Source: Hermatobates lingyangjiaoensis
Taxonomy: Eukaryota; Arthropoda; Insecta; Hemiptera; Hermatobatidae
Direction: 5' to 3'
Length of the DNA stretch: 64,000 nt
NCBI GenBank assembly: GCA_026182355.1
Contig: JAPFBL010000084.1
Coordinates: 13,293,001 to 13,357,000 of the forward strand
Shown here: positions 48,650 to 61,884 of the stretch, piece by piece
How positions within the stretch are numbered: position 1 is the stretch's first letter
Layout: each line of letters starts with the position of its first letter
Notes under the pieces: generated by a model
Database searches by the model: none
Told to the model about the DNA's origin: nothing
The model's input: only the letters and a program-made list of their open reading frames with translations
Program-made: the position numbers and the translations under genes

Positions 48650-48756
48650 CTGTAAACAATTAAAATATACATTGGTCGCGCATGAATTTTGGAATAAATT
48701 GTCAGGATTTCTGTTCAAATCTAAGTGACAATTTTTGATGATAGAAAGAAAAAAAA

Positions 48757-50380
48757 TCTGGAGTGGCCTACACTCTACTTTACTATAAGTAACTCAATGT
48801 CAAATTTCTTGAGTATATAAAACATAACGTATCATTTAAGCATAACATAAATATCTAAATGGGATATAATTATTAGCATTGCATTCCTGAGGTAGTACAG
48901 ATAGTGATTGAAGGACATATCAATTTATAAGCTTATTTTTGTACATCACAAATAATTTATTATTTGCAAACAATTTCATTAGTATAACTACAGCAGTAAT
49001 ATCATTTTTGAAAAACCAATGTGAACATTTCTTGAAACGAAATATTATCCTACAAGAGAACATGGCTATTGTTCAAATAGCCAGTAGATTTCTTACATCG
49101 TTTACTTAACATCCTTCTACATTGAATATTAATGTAAAAATTTCAAATTTAAAACAGTAAAATACCCTTTTTTTCTCTGAAAAACATCTTAAACAGCGAA
49201 GAAAATGTTGTTTTAAGGTGATTTGTTAATTAAAGATGTACGATAATTACAGTTATTAATCTCTAAACGAAATATTTATATTTTGAATTATCTTTTACAT
49301 TTTTGGTTTTTAACAGAATTATTATACTGGGAATTTTATGGCTTCTTAGTATTTAATAAGATCATTTTCCTTCCCCTTTGTCAAATAACATATATACGAT
49401 TTTTTTTTTAATGAGTGTTATCATTTACCTGCACAATATTATTCCTCTTACATCTGTTATAAGTCAATAATATATTTTCATTTTTCCATTAGAAACATCA
49501 ATTTTATCTCAGTGGATTCGCTCAAAAAATTTCTAAGTCAATGTAAACAATGTAAAAAAATACAAAAAATTCGACAAGTATAGCAGGTGATCTCTTAGTC
49601 TAGGATAAACAAAGAGTTTTTATATCGTTATTGCTCTTTTCCGTAATTGAAACTTCATGATTTTTTTTTTATGAATTGCTAATTTTTTGTTCCATTTTTG
49701 GTCAAATTTTCATAATTTTTTAACGAGCCGTTTAGCGTCAAAAAAACATTTTCTGAAAACACAAATCGTACTCTAACGCCCTTTAGCGAATGTAATTTTA
49801 GAAAAAAATATCTCAACTCATTGTCCATATAATGTTCTATTTATAGGCATAGTTTCATTCTTGTCCGTCAAACAGTATGGCTTGTATCGCTCTCACAAGG
49901 TTTGAGATTGATTTATAAGTCAAAATTTGTACATTTTATTGAAAAAAAATATTTCCTGTTGTTTTAAAATTCTGAATATATTTTTCGTTTGTTCCATTTG
50001 TAACCTCAAAGATAATGTCAAAATCTCAAAACTCTAGGGTTAGTAGTTTGGGAGAAATAAATGTTTTAAAAAAAACGGTTTTTGGCAAAAAAAGTGACTT
50101 TCCCATCATGCATAATTCTTCCCAAACAATAGGGATCTTCGTCTAAATGGGGCCCATTTTTGTGTAAAATATCAACTTGATCCATCAAAGATTCTGGACC
50201 GTAGCGTGGTAACAAGCAATGCTAACACACGCACCCACCCACCCACCCACCCACCCACACACACACAGACATCATCGTAAAAACTTCATAAAACGACTTC
50301 TGGGACCTCAAAACATGTAATTCCGTCAAAATCTCGAGATCGAATTTTTTCACGATCACTATACTTTACTTATAGTAAAG
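48757..50380 (+). mobile_element. 1.6 kb family copy B, complete
   Basis: Same ends as copy A: TCTGGAGTGGCCTACACTCT and the CTTTACT-TAT-AGTAAAG hairpin at 50364-50380. Length 1,624 against 1,625 for copy A. The CACC microsatellite at 50229-50272 is longer than in A. It lies just inside amt intron 7, about 110 bases upstream (in gene sense) of exon 7. Confidence 0.8.
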
Positions 50381-50758
50381 TAAAAAACATAGTAGTCTAC
50401 TACATTTTAAGAATTTAAATAAGGCAATGAATAAAATTAAAGAAAACAATCCTTGACGAAGGAATATCACTGAATAAGTAACATCATGAATAAAAGTGAA
50501 AACTACTGTGTTTTGCGTTGTGTAATTTGTTTTTATATAAGATTTTCTGTATGTCAATTGGTTCTATTTGCTGTTTGCCATGCACTCACAAACAGCAATA
50601 ATTATTTTTATAAAATTATACATACTATTGTACGCTCAACTGGGAAGGTTTTAAGTTAGTCAAATTGTCAAGCAGCAACACAACATCTAAAATAGGTTCA
50701 GTGGACCTCAAAATGCGGATATTAATAAAAATGATATCATCATAGTAACCAAATGAAA

Positions 50759-51680
50759 AAAATTGGAGTGTCCTACGCTAATATTACTGAAACAAAACAT
50801 AATATCAGACAAGTTGAGAAGTTTGGTTTTATTTTTATGTTGCTAAGGAGTAAATGAATTTTATGATGTCACTCATAAAGAGTGACAACTCTCCTAAAGA
50901 GAGTTGAAATGATATTCTATGCTAAAATTTTATAAAACTCAATGATAATCCCATTCTTCAATATTATTCATTGAGTTCTTGAACACACCACCAATAACTT
51001 AAAGTCTGACAATATTTGTTAAAGGGTGCAGCTTGTAGATTGATTATACACTTAAGTTAAACAACCATCAATCACATAATATGGTCATTCTGTAAGGAAA
51101 ACATAATAAAATATCGGGTTGATTTGCGTTTGCCTTTATATATTTAAGAATGTCTTCCTCTTATACATTCCTCTAAAACAAATCTTCAAATTTCTTTTAC
51201 TAAATCTTTAAATAACAATTCTTTTGAATTTGATTTTGATAAAAAATTTCTAAATATATATGAAAAAATCCAACAAATAATGCATATTGACCTTATTTCA
51301 AGTTGAGTTTTGAGTTTTACAGCTATTAGCCCTTTGATGTTATCAGAATTTCTTGATATTTTTTATAACATACAAATATTAGGTAGATTTTTCAGTCTTT
51401 GCAAAATTTCATTCATCTATAGTTAGTGGTATAACAAAAAACATTAGCATGTGTGAGTCGATGTGTACAAAAAATTTGTGAACGCGCTACATGCTACACT
51501 GTTTAATGGATCTCATTTATATTTTGCACGAAAACTGGCCCAATGTTTTAGATGTGCCCTATTGTTTTGGGTGATATTGCATCATGAGAAGTCACTTTGT
51601 GGACAAAATGTGATTCCAGATATTTTTTTCTTCCTAAACTACTCGACTCTAGAGAGTTGAAATTTAGGCAATATTAGGAC
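50759..51680. repeat. Old rearranged copy of the 1.6 kb family
   Basis: A diverged 5' part begins TTGGAGTGTCCTAC at about 50761. A segment at 51470-51665 matches the 3' half inverted (GGATCTCATTTATATTTTGC, TTGTTTTGGGTGATATTGCA). The arrangement, 5' half plus inverted 3' half, recalls copy D. Confidence 0.55.
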
Positions 51681-52376
51681 ACGAACTACAACATTACCTA
51701 AAAAAATTGTTAGATTTAAAAAAAACTGGGAATGACAGTTTTGTAATAAAATGTAAAAATGTTGACCAATGAATTATTTTGAGAGCTTCTGTAACAATAC
51801 AGGTCACGATAATTTTAATTTAAATCAAGTAAAATTTATATTATAAAACAAAAATAGAACCATTTGAAAGGATGAGTTAAATACATGTTTCTTTTTTTAA
51901 TTTACATAGATGAAACTGGGGCTTATCGTAGATTTCATAATTACAGATTTGTTTTTCGCTTAAGGGCTAACTCTAGAAAAATAAAATTTTTCATGATTTC
52001 ATGATTGGTAATGAGTGTTTAAGTATATTCAAACCTAATATGTTGACTGCACTTTCGTAATGATTCTCGTATATCTCATGACCTGGTAAGACCTCTGTAA
52101 TAGCTTTGATCAGCCAAATATTGTACCTCGATGATATCCAACCCCCAGTAATTGAACTGTTATGTTCTTGAAACTCAATAGATCATTACTTTGATTAAAC
52201 TTTACTGCAACAAGCAATTTGAATAGAAGTTGTTGCTTAGCCTACAGTTGAACGGTAATACTGTTTCGATGTAGTATTGAAATGTTAGGAAAAAGAAGTC
52301 TGTGATTCTCAAGTTCAAAAATTGCTTTACTTCATCTAAGAATTGAGATATTATCCTGATTATGCTTTAAAAAAAA

Positions 52377-53733
52377 TCTGAAGTGGCCTACACTCAAATT
52401 TACTATAAGTAAAAATAATATCAAACTTCTTGACAAACAATTGATTTTTTGATTTATTGTTATTTAACTATCGTTATGAATTAGATACATTCATTGGCTC
52501 CAACCATTTCTGTAGAAATGGTTCAAAATTGAACTTCCTGCTAATTGGTTAAATATCACGTACATTGGTTTGTGTTCCAAATGATCTAACATCACGTGTA
52601 TTGGTTTGGGATGGGATAAGTAAGTTTCATAAACTCCAGTTGTATGTATATCTCAAGAAAAAATGACATCTAATTGATCATTTTAATTAGTTGTTGCTAA
52701 GTCTCGTTCTAATAATGAATATAACTTAGGCAGACTTAAATAACTAGAAAATAAATTGTTTTCTTTAATATTGTAGTTACGGTCACCTAACAGTATGATA
52801 TTATTACGAAAGTTTAAGTTTTATACATTTTTAAACATTTTTTTCAACGTTCCTTATTCAAAATGAATACCAGACACTACGTGACGCCAAACGTCATTTA
52901 TTTACTGATGAATATAATAATTTCATTAGATTTCACACTCATAACACTAAGTCATATATTTAAACAAAAATTAAAAATAATGCATCGTTTATCAGACAGC
53001 AAATTGCATTTGATTTAAGTAAAAAACTTGATTATACAGCATATTTTTCGTTGTATAGAACGTTGGTATACAAAATTTCGTTGTTATTTAAACAGCCGTT
53101 TAGTGTCAAGAAAGCATTTTCTGAAAACAAAAAAGTGCTTTAACAACCCTTTGGTTAATGTAAATTTAAATTTAAAAAGAATTACGTCATTTCATCCCTC
53201 ATATAATGCTCTGTTTTAGATATTATTACATTTTGATCCGTCAAACAGTATTGCTTGTATCGTCCTCACAAGGTTTCAGATTGAATTATAAGTCAAAATT
53301 TTTATATTGTTTTGAAAAAAAAATACTCCAGTATTATTAAAAATCTGACAATTTTTTCTGTTATAGCTTCTGTAGCCCCAAAGATAATGTCAAAATTTCA
53401 AAACTCTAAAGTTAGTAGTTTAGGAGAAAAAAAAGTGTAGTCTAAAAACACATTTTGGCAAAAAAAGAGACTTTCACTTCATGCATAATTGCTCCCAAAC
53501 TGTACAGTTACTCTATAAGGCTTACTCTTGTGTAAAATATTAATCTGATCCATCAAAGATTGTGGGCAGTAGCGTCTACATAAACTTTTTGATACATACC
53601 AATCCATCTACCCTCACACAAACAGACATCATCGACGAAACACCATAAAACGACTTAGAGACCTCAAAATGTAATTCCTTCAAAATTTTGAGATCGAACT
53701 TTTCACGATCACTATACTTCACTTATAGTCAAG
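52377..53733 (+). mobile_element. 1.6 kb family copy C, internally deleted
   Basis: Starts TCTGAAGTGGCCTACACTCA and ends CTTCACT-TAT-AGTCAAG (53717-53733), one mismatch in the hairpin stem. Internal blocks are more diverged than in A and B, and part of the 5' half is replaced. The microsatellite is nearly absent. Confidence 0.72.
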
Positions 53734-53951
53734 TAAAAAGTTTCATTCTTAAATGATTGAGATCATTTTTAATTTTAAAATTTTCCACCTATTAATCTAA
53801 TGAATTGATCACAATTGATGAACTTTTGAATATGAGCATACCACATCCATTACAATAATTTTTCTTCAATATATTAATTAATTCTTCTAGAATCTAATTA
53901 TAATTTTATAGAATAAATTACAAATAGTTATTTTAAAGAGTGGAGTGCTAC

Positions 53952-54083
53952 CGTGAACAGCAGAAGCTCCAACGGGGTCATCTATCATAACTTTGTCGAA
54001 CAAGGGAGTAGTAAAGCAAACAATAAAGCCACCTACAAAGCCTATCAACAAGGCATCCCAAGCAGTATACAGATAACAGCCAG
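53952..54083 (-). CDS. Amt: amt exon 6: second pore histidine
   Basis: Encodes GCYLYTAWDALLIGFVGGFI, TTPLFDKVMIDDPVGASAVH, with the second twin histidine at the end. Acceptor TTTTTCAG, donor CACG|GTAGCA. Bases 53978-54059 are duplicated, with two changes, 0.7 kb upstream in the preceding intron. Confidence 0.93.
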
Positions 54084-54784
54084 CTGAAAAATATTACAGT
54101 TTAATGGGATTATGGTTTTTGGATTCATAAAGATAAACATTTTTAGGATAGAATCCCTGTAAATGAAATTATAACTTGGAAAATAAGTTAAAAAATTATC
54201 AATACATTTGTATCAAGATTTTGAAAGCTATTTCTTAAAGCACCTTATTAAACTCAGGTTCATTAAGGGTTCAATTACTTCAATAACTTCAATAGGGCTT
54301 GGCATGGAGAAAACAACTGCATAATTGTTCATATGCGAAAAATTTTTAGTGAATTACAAATTTCTTTGAAGGTTACGTAATAATACATTTTCAACTGCAA
54401 ATCCATGTAGGGCAGAGAAAGGAAGTGCCGAATGTCTTCTTCTTAATTTATTTTTTTCATGTTATTACTATATCTATTAATATATTTCCATATCGAGAAC
54501 AGTTGACAGTGATATCAGCGAAATAAACTACATGTAGTATGTACTTAGGAATCCAATGAAGTCACTCAATAACCGGTATTTTTTATGGATAAAACACTAT
54601 CAAAAAATTATATTTTGACTTACACTCAAGCCCTAATGTCATGCAGCATTGATATCAGGACTGGAATAGGATATATAGGGTAGAGACCAGTATACTATCA
54701 GATATCATCAGGTAGGAGTTGGATTGACAAGAAGTGGAAATAGATGTAAAGGTGGTGATAAAACTGAAAATAGCTTTAGTTATT

Positions 54785-54965
54785 GAAATAACTGCAGTTA
54801 TTTCATCTATCATAACTTTGTTGAACAAGGGAGTAGTAAAGCAAACAATAAAGCCACCTACAAAGCCTATTAACAAGGCATCCCTTGTTGATATAACTGC
54901 AATAACTTATTTGAATATAACTGCAGTAATTGAAATAACTGCAGTTATTTTAATAGCTTCACACA
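54785..54965. repeat. Copied amt exon 6 fragment with palindromic flanks
   Basis: 54803-54884 repeats 53978-54059 of exon 6 with two base changes; one turns the Asp of LFDKVMID into Asn. It lacks both splice sites. On its left is the perfect 20-base palindrome GAAATAACTGCAGTTATTTC (54785-54804). On its right are several ATAACTGCAGTTATT-type units up to about 54950. It is non-coding. Confidence 0.85.
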
Positions 54966-55164
54966 TGCTACACAAAAAATCCATCATCATTAGATCCCCT
55001 TAAGGGATTAAGATATGAGAACTTCTTCTAAAATACTGCAAGATTCATTTTAACAATTTGATGATGATTTTAATGATTGATGAGATAGAAAAACCCCAAA
55101 ATTATGAACTACTCTGATATTTTAATTCCACTATCGTTGAAAGATTTCATAAGTTTTCACCCAC

Positions 55165-55343
55165 CTGTAACAGCAACAAGAGATCCTAGCACACTATTGA
55201 TCATATCCATGATGTTTGTTTTACCATTGTTTAAGGTCAAAGTGTACACAAGGCCCATGAAGCCTCCTCCAAAAGAAGAAAGCATTGTCATCACTGCAGC
55301 TTTGGCTGCATACTCCCACTTATGATTGGACAAGCCATATGTA
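55165..55343 (-). CDS. Amt: amt exon 5
   Basis: Encodes TYGLSNHKWEYAAKAAVMTM, SSFGGGFMGLVYTLT, then NIMDMINSVLGSLVAVTG, the central helices of the transporter including the N-LG-LV-(I/V)T-(G/A)C element. Acceptor CTTTACAG, donor TTACAG|GTGGGT. Confidence 0.92.
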
Positions 55344-55369
55344 CTGTAAAGAAGAAATGTTTATAAAAT

Positions 55370-58095
55370 GTACCTTAGATTTTGTCATAAACTTATTAAT
55401 AAAATCGTAGAAGAGCAGAGAAAAGACTAAGATACAAGTAAACATATTCGTTTGTTGAAAAATTTGTTACATTAAACACGAGAAAAGTGCGTAGAGCTCA
55501 GATACCTCAGTGGTACTGATTTATATAATCTGCTACAAATAATTGATTCACATTAAATTTACTTTGAAAAAATTGAACTGGTTTATCAGTTAAACTATTA
55601 TTTTAATCTTATTAAAGTTAACATGAAATTTTGATTGTTGTTTTGATTTTTATCAGTAATAATTTTGTAACTGTCATGTTTCAGGGTTTAAGATTGTTTT
55701 ATAAACTTTAAGTTTAAAAAATTTTAGTTATAAATCTATTGAATTTTATTTTAATGTTAAAAGATTGCCAAGAAAAATGATCCAGGAATAAATCCCACTA
55801 AAACGGTGCTTATACATTTCTGAAGAAGTAAGAAAGTCTAAACACTCATTGAAAATATTATGACACTAAAAATATCAAAGATATGGAAATTCTCTGAATG
55901 TATTTTTATTTGAAAGACTAAACTGAAAAAGCTGGCATCAGTTACATTAAGTAAGGCCACAAACAGACTGTTTCTGCCACATGGAATATATGATAGGACA
56001 TAAGGCAATAACCACAAATCTACATTTCGATTCTACAAAATTACAACTACTGTCTCACAAAACTATGGGTACAATATGCATTGGTTGTGTGCTGTCTTGA
56101 GATAAATGAAAAAAGTACCCTTATTAAGCTTGATAAATTACACAGACAAGTATGTCAAAGGATATGAGTGGAAACAATCACTTGCACTATCTTCAGATTG
56201 GAAAAGTTATTAGACGTTTTATCTTTAGATATCTTTTTGCCCAAAATAAATAAATAATAAAAGGAAATTTGAGGTTGGTACGAAATGGAAATTTCTATAT
56301 GGGAGATAAAATTTCCAAAAATGTATTAGACAGGAAAATTAATAATTTGGCCTATACTCGTATATTACCTGAGAGAGTGCCCCTGACAGAAAATTCACAA
56401 GTCCGTCAAAGTGAACACCAATGATCACCTGGATTGCAAACTCCCTGATTTCAGGCAAAAGGCTCTTGTCTGATGCACTGATGGGTCAAAAATTAATAGC
56501 ATAACCAGTACAAATAAGGTCACTGTAAGACTGGTATCTCTACGCAAGGGAATACAGACAAATAAGGCATTGAACAGGTTAGAAAAAATTGAAGCCAAGC
56601 AAAACTTCTGCACCCTGAATTCTTTTTGCACCACACACCTTAACTTTTGAAAGGTGGAAAAATGAGACTTATTTTAGCCTAAAAATATCATACCAACAGA
56701 ATATAAATGTCTATGGAAATTAAAAAGGTTTTGAAAGCAAGGATTTATAAATATATATAGAATATATAACCAGATATTTATTAAATACCATGTAATTATA
56801 CCATATATTATATAGATTCTGTATTGAAGAGGCTTTAGAAGGTTGGGTCACGTAATAGTGTAAAGCAATTGTCAGTAAGAGGTTAAAGATTTTTACGAAT
56901 CATATCTAAAACCAATAGAAGTGAGAGATGCTTCCCTGAAAACAGTTATTAAGTTCATTAGAAAACTAAAAATCGAAAGTTTGTTTTAGAAACGAGAGAA
57001 AGAAGCACAATCGCATAGATCCAGGAGCAGTGGGCACCTGTCTGATGAGTGTCATTGTGTCTTTTTAACAATAGGACATATTTACGCTTTCAAATACAAT
57101 AAACATAATTCCAATTTGCCAATCACTTAATGACGTATGGACAAGAACCTGACAGTTTAAAAAAGTAGATATAATGAATTCATAAAGGACTGAATCTGAC
57201 AATAACAGAAGCATCGAAAATATTTAGACATAAAACCATTTACAAAATTATTATAAACAAAACGACAACCACCCAATAGAAGATTTATTTAAAACACTCA
57301 CAAACTTACTGGCATTAAGAAAAAGATGAAGAGACAAACAAGATAGGGACAAGGATAACACAAAGAATACAATTGAAGTAAAAAATCTTAAAAAAAATAT
57401 TGATACTTCGACAATAACTAATTGAATAAGTTACAGAGTGAAATGTCGATATACTGATAAGATATTTGCCATAGCTAAACACTCAGTCATCACCTAGTTT
57501 CACTCTGTAAAAATAGAATTTGTCCGAAAGGGCTGGAGTGGAGAACAAAATTTACGAGGTAAGATGGTTTTTCAATAAGTAAGTAATGATTAAATAATAA
57601 GTAAGATAAACAAGATAACTTAATATAAATATGTACTTGAATGATTCCCAGTAAGACGATAAAAATCAGTAGACACGCTATAAATGACTCAATCAACAGC
57701 AGGTCTCACAATATTTTAGACAGGAAAGAAACCTCTTCATAAAATTAAAAAAATAAACATAATAAACAATATATTAAAAACTTAACAATGACAAGCTATT
57801 AAAAACAAAACCGCAATTTTTAAAACAATGAGCTCACGTTAGATATTAGTAATTACCAAAAAATATACTGAGATCCCAGTTGAGAGCATAGTATAGTAAA
57901 CTGGTTGAGCCAGTTGTTTACAGTTTAAACAATATGGAAAGCTACACTTTACGAGCATGATGAAGGAAGGATTTTAAATATCAATACTAATGCAAAGGTT
58001 TTCGTAGAAACATCTTTGTTCTGGTCTATTACGATTCAAGGATTGTTATAATTGTAATTTACAAATAAAAGGACTACAAAGTCGATAAAGCAATA
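55370..58095 (-). other. amt intron 4, nothing assigned
   Basis: AT-rich intron of about 3.4 kb between exons 5 and 4. Short open frames at 56634-56425 and 57696-57490 show no motif. I saw no element ends. Confidence 0.5.
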
Positions 58096-58102
58096 ATATT
58101 AT

Positions 58103-58440
58103 GCCAGGTTAGCCGAGTGGCAATATGCTCACCTCTGAACTGGTAAATCCAGGGTTCAATACCCACTCTGGCCTTACTCGATTATTAATGCGAGAGATAA
58201 ATAAATTTGAGCACTTAGTCCCTCGGAGAGGACGTTAAGCCGTCGGTCCCGAACCTGTACGATGCCAGGTACTCGTTAAAGATCCCTACTTTAAATACAC
58301 TTGAGTAAGGAAAAAATTAAAACTCCCTATGTAGAATCAGTCCTCTTCGTGTGGTATCACAAAGGGCCAATGTTCGGCCTAAGTGTGTTCCCTTGTGGGG
58401 GACTGCCACAGCAACTTAACCTAATAAGCTGTTAGTCTGT
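58103..58440 (+). mobile_element. tRNA-derived SINE
   Basis: The head has an A box TTAGCCGAGTGG (58109-58120) and a B box GGGTTCAATACCC (58152-58164) with normal spacing for a pol III promoter. GCCAGGT at the start and CTCTGGC after the B box can pair as an acceptor stem. A non-tRNA body of about 270 bases follows (GAGAGGACGTTAAGCCG, GTTAAAGATCCC) and it ends in a T-rich tail. No other full copy lies in the window. Confidence 0.65.
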
Positions 58441-58744
58441 TTATTATTTTTTTTTACTATCTACAGCTAGAAATTTTAATTTTGCATTGAGAACTATTTA
58501 TATCCGTGCAATATTTTCTTCATTTGCTGAAAAAAATTTCAAATTTAAGTTATCAAAAATAACAATTAATGCCTTACTTTAAAAAGAGTTAAAATATGTT
58601 TTGTTTAATACCTTATCTGAAAGTTAGTATTATATCTTATTTTTTCCTATGCCTTGTTGACTTTTAGGCACCTTTTGATAATTTTCTGTTATTAAATTCA
58701 AATCTAACGTTTATTTTAGTAGTCAGAGCTTAAATTATAGTTAC

Positions 58745-58880
58745 CTGCCACTGTTAAATGCTAACCATCCCCACCAAAGTACGAAAAGGCCCATTGCACA
58801 ATTAACAGGGGTGCCCATAGTTTCCTTGCCATCCGTGTAACGACCCAGTCTAGGTCCCAACATGATCGCTGAAGCCATTG
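58745..58880 (-). CDS. Amt: amt exon 4
   Basis: Only 93 bases after exon 3. Encodes MASAIMLGPRLGRYTDGKET, then MGTPVNCAMGLFVLWWGW and LAFNSG, matching the GPR-GR loop and the LWWGW-FN-GS helix of the family. The acceptor GTGGCAG completes an Ala codon; the donor is GCAG|GTAACT. Confidence 0.92.
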
Positions 58881-58973
58881 CTGCCACAAAAATTATCTTT
58901 TCTCAATTAAGTTGAACATTTTTTATGATCTGGACATACCTCAAAACTCAAGAACATGATCTCCATAATATAC

Positions 58974-59131
58974 CTGACATGCCTCCAATAAGGTGAACTG
59001 GTCCAGAACCTGCGATATCTACAACTCCCATGTGCCTTAAAAAACCGTGGTCTCCCCACACCCAACCAGCTGGAATGCAGTACACCACCGTATTCATGAA
59101 GGAAAATATACAGTAGGCATGAAAGTTGCAC
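58974..59131 (-). CDS. Amt: amt exon 3: first pore histidine
   Basis: Encodes CNFHAYCIFSFMNTVVYCIP, AGWVWGDHGFLRHMG and VVDIAGSGPVHLIGGMS. The last segment is the ammonium transporter signature with the first of the twin pore histidines and the conserved Asp. Acceptor ATTATTAG, donor CAG|GTATAT, phase 1 out. Confidence 0.93.
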
Positions 59132-59713
59132 CTAATAATGATTATTACTCATTAAGTGTTAACATTTCAATTGTACAAAATCAAGTTTTTAATTATCATA
59201 ATAAAATCATTGTTCCTTAAAATAGTATCTAAATTTAAAGTTTAGCACAATTCACTATAAATAGCTTCATTTTAATATCTTGTTTATCTCATATTGATAA
59301 TAATGTATTTTAAAAAATGCATATTTTTGTATATTTCTTATTTAAAGTGTTTAATAATTGAACTTGTATTCCAATTTTCAAATTTATTAATACCATTTTA
59401 AAGGTTAACGATAGGCTCATCCAAAGTGCATTCTAAAGATATTTAGTATTTAACTTTGCTTTGAATTTCCAATAGGTTCAGCATTAAGTGCTTAAAAATT
59501 AAATACTTTATAACTTTTTTTAAGACCCGATAAATATCAGGTTCATATGATAGTGGTTTTCACATATTTTGTTTTATGGATATCGTAAGAAATATTTAAA
59601 TAATAGTTGATAGCAATATTTTGAAAATATTACTACCACTCTAGTAATGACTAGACTGCATATTTCTATTAAAAATTGGAAAAAAATTCAAAAAAGCAAA
59701 GAAGCAAAAGAAC

Positions 59714-59993
59714 CTTTCAGCCATAGCGCCTGATACGATAGTAGTGGCCGTCGTTGCAAAAGACAGCTGGAATAGGAATGCAGTGAACTTCGTTCCACAC
59801 GGTTCGTCCCCCTCAGTATCAAGGAAAAATTCTCCCATCGCGAAATATGGACAATACCAATAGCGTCCATAGCTTAAACCAAACCCCACTGCCCAATAGG
59901 TCACTCCTCCTAAGAATATGTCTGCCACATTTTTCATCATAATGTTAACCTCGTTCTTTTGAGAGACACATCCTGATTCCAGCATTCCAAAAC
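59714..59993 (-). CDS. Amt: amt exon 2: helices 1-3
   Basis: Encodes FGMLESGCVSQKNEVNIMMK (family signature), GGVTYWAVGFGLSYG, an extracellular GRYWYCPYFAMGEFFLDTEG with two cysteines across the segment (WYCP and EPCG), and QLSFATTATTIVSGAMAER. The donor is GAAAG|GTTCTT. The frame reading into the intron is not part of the protein. Confidence 0.93.
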
Positions 59994-61429
59994 CTAAACA
60001 TTTTTAATGTGCATTAGTTTTATGGAGAAAGCATAAGTAAACCTCTGATATATTTTTTCTACATAGAGCTTGTCTGAAGTCAATCATCTGAACAGATCAG
60101 ATATGGTAACATGTTTTGTATCATATACCCAACCTGTCCTATTTCAGAAGAGATTGTCAAGATCTTATCAGGATTTGCTTAGGATTGTCAGGATTGAGTT
60201 GGCAGAAGATGTAACAAACATGAAATTGACAGATACTGGTCTTACAAGTGTTGGTCGACGAATATTCTTGCGCTGTATAGTACACGTCGTAGTTAGCAGC
60301 TACAAACCAATGGTCACTATAGCTGAATTACAGTGTTATTAAAAGTGAGGTCAGTAAGTCTTTTCAAATATAAATTAGCATGTAATTTGAAAGAGTCAAT
60401 AAATTATAATTATTGAATTATAATAATGAAATTACAATAATTCAAAACATATGGAGAATATTATAGCATATTTATATTTAAAATGAAAATGCATGTTGCA
60501 CTTATTTCATCATAATGTTCTCCTTAGTTTCTGTAGACAATGTTAATGCTGGTTATACGAAGATTCTTCCACCTTCTTGGGCCCAAATATGGAAGACCTT
60601 CATGTTATATTTATTGTGGGAGAAGAAGAGAAAAAATGTAAGCAGCATCCCGAAGACCTCATTTTTATATTAATTGCTTTTTAGGGGGAAAAAAACTACA
60701 TTCCGTTCTACTAGTTTCATTTTTAGAAGTAAGAATTCTTCTATTTTTATAGCATTATTGATCTTTGTGATAATTGAATTATCGAGAATTTTGCTTGTAA
60801 TTAATAATTTACAAATTTATTATTTGTAAATTAATAATTTGTTGTTAAATTGTTTGTTGCGGCCTTAATTTAATTTGGCCAAATTTAATTGTTCTTTAAT
60901 GAGACGTTTAGTGTCAAAAACCTGCTTTCAGCTTTCTCAAAAAATAAAATGTACTATAACGCCCTTATGGTTATTGCAATTTTAAAAAAAGTTACCTTAA
61001 CTCATCCCCTTCATAATTTTCTATTTTTAGGTATAATTTAATTTTGATTCGACAAATAGTATGGCTTGTGTCCTCCTCACAAATTTCTTATTGGATTTTA
61101 AATAGAAACTTTTACATTCTATTGAAAAAATATCCTAATCATTTTAAAAATCTGAAGATTTTTTGAGTTATTGATGAAAAAATACGTCGCTAAAGTTCAT
61201 CGCTTCCATGATACTGCCAAAATGCCAAGACTTCAGAATTAATATTTTAGGAGAAAAAAAAAATGTTGTCTAAAAGAAAATTTTGGCACAAAAGTGATTT
61301 TCCCGTCTTACAGTTGCTCCCAAACAACAGGGTTCATCTACACTATGAGACCCATTTCTGTGTAAAATTAAATTTGATACAGAAACTATTGTATACTGTA
61401 GCGTGTACACAAACTTTTGGATTAACACC

Positions 61430-61484
61430 CACCCACACACACACACACACATACACATACACACACCCACCCACCCACATACAC

Positions 61485-61547
<63 letters not shown>
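61430..61547. repeat. CACC/CA/TA microsatellite
   Basis: CACCCACACAC, CATACACA and then TA runs. It produces meaningless Thr-His-rich frames on both strands. Confidence 0.95.
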
Positions 61548-61550
<3 letters not shown>

Positions 61551-61572
61551 GGAAGCAGTCCTTCATTTATAC

Positions 61573-61765
61573 AGGTTTGATTAAATAATACGCCATATTT
61601 ACGGTTGACTAGTTTCCTTGTGTATTTCTCAAGGGATCTGAATAATCTTCTTGTACAAACATCTATTCAATTTAGATGTTTGTACAAGAAGATTATTCAG
61701 ATCCCTTGAGAAATACACAAGGAAACTAGTCAACCGTAAATATGGCGTATTATTTAATCAAACCT
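61573..61765. repeat. Perfect palindrome, 93 bp arms, 7 bp spacer
   Basis: Left arm 61573-61665 and right arm 61673-61765 are exact reverse complements by eye; the spacer is TTCAATT. TA microsatellites flank both sides. No coding potential. It could form a cruciform or could be a fold-back joining artefact. Confidence 0.9.
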
Positions 61766-61785
61766 ATATATATATATATATATAT

Positions 61786-61884
61786 CAATGATCAAACCAC
61801 AATAAGAAATGGGAAAACAAGACTAAGATCTTTCAACCGTAACAAGCGGTCTTCGTCAGAGTCATTTCACGTGTTTATGTGAAA

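Noticed and set aside
54655..54876. A second transporter exon or paralogue
   Set aside because: It is an 82-base copy of part of exon 6 without splice sites; the rest of the frame is intronic repeat.
58103..58173. A tRNA gene
   Set aside because: A and B boxes and a pairing acceptor stem are present, but the cloverleaf is imperfect and a 270-base body follows, so a tRNA-derived SINE is the better reading.
61263..61588. Open frames rich in Thr/His, Tyr/Ile or Cys/Val on both strands
   Set aside because: They are translations of CA and TA microsatellites and have no gene context.
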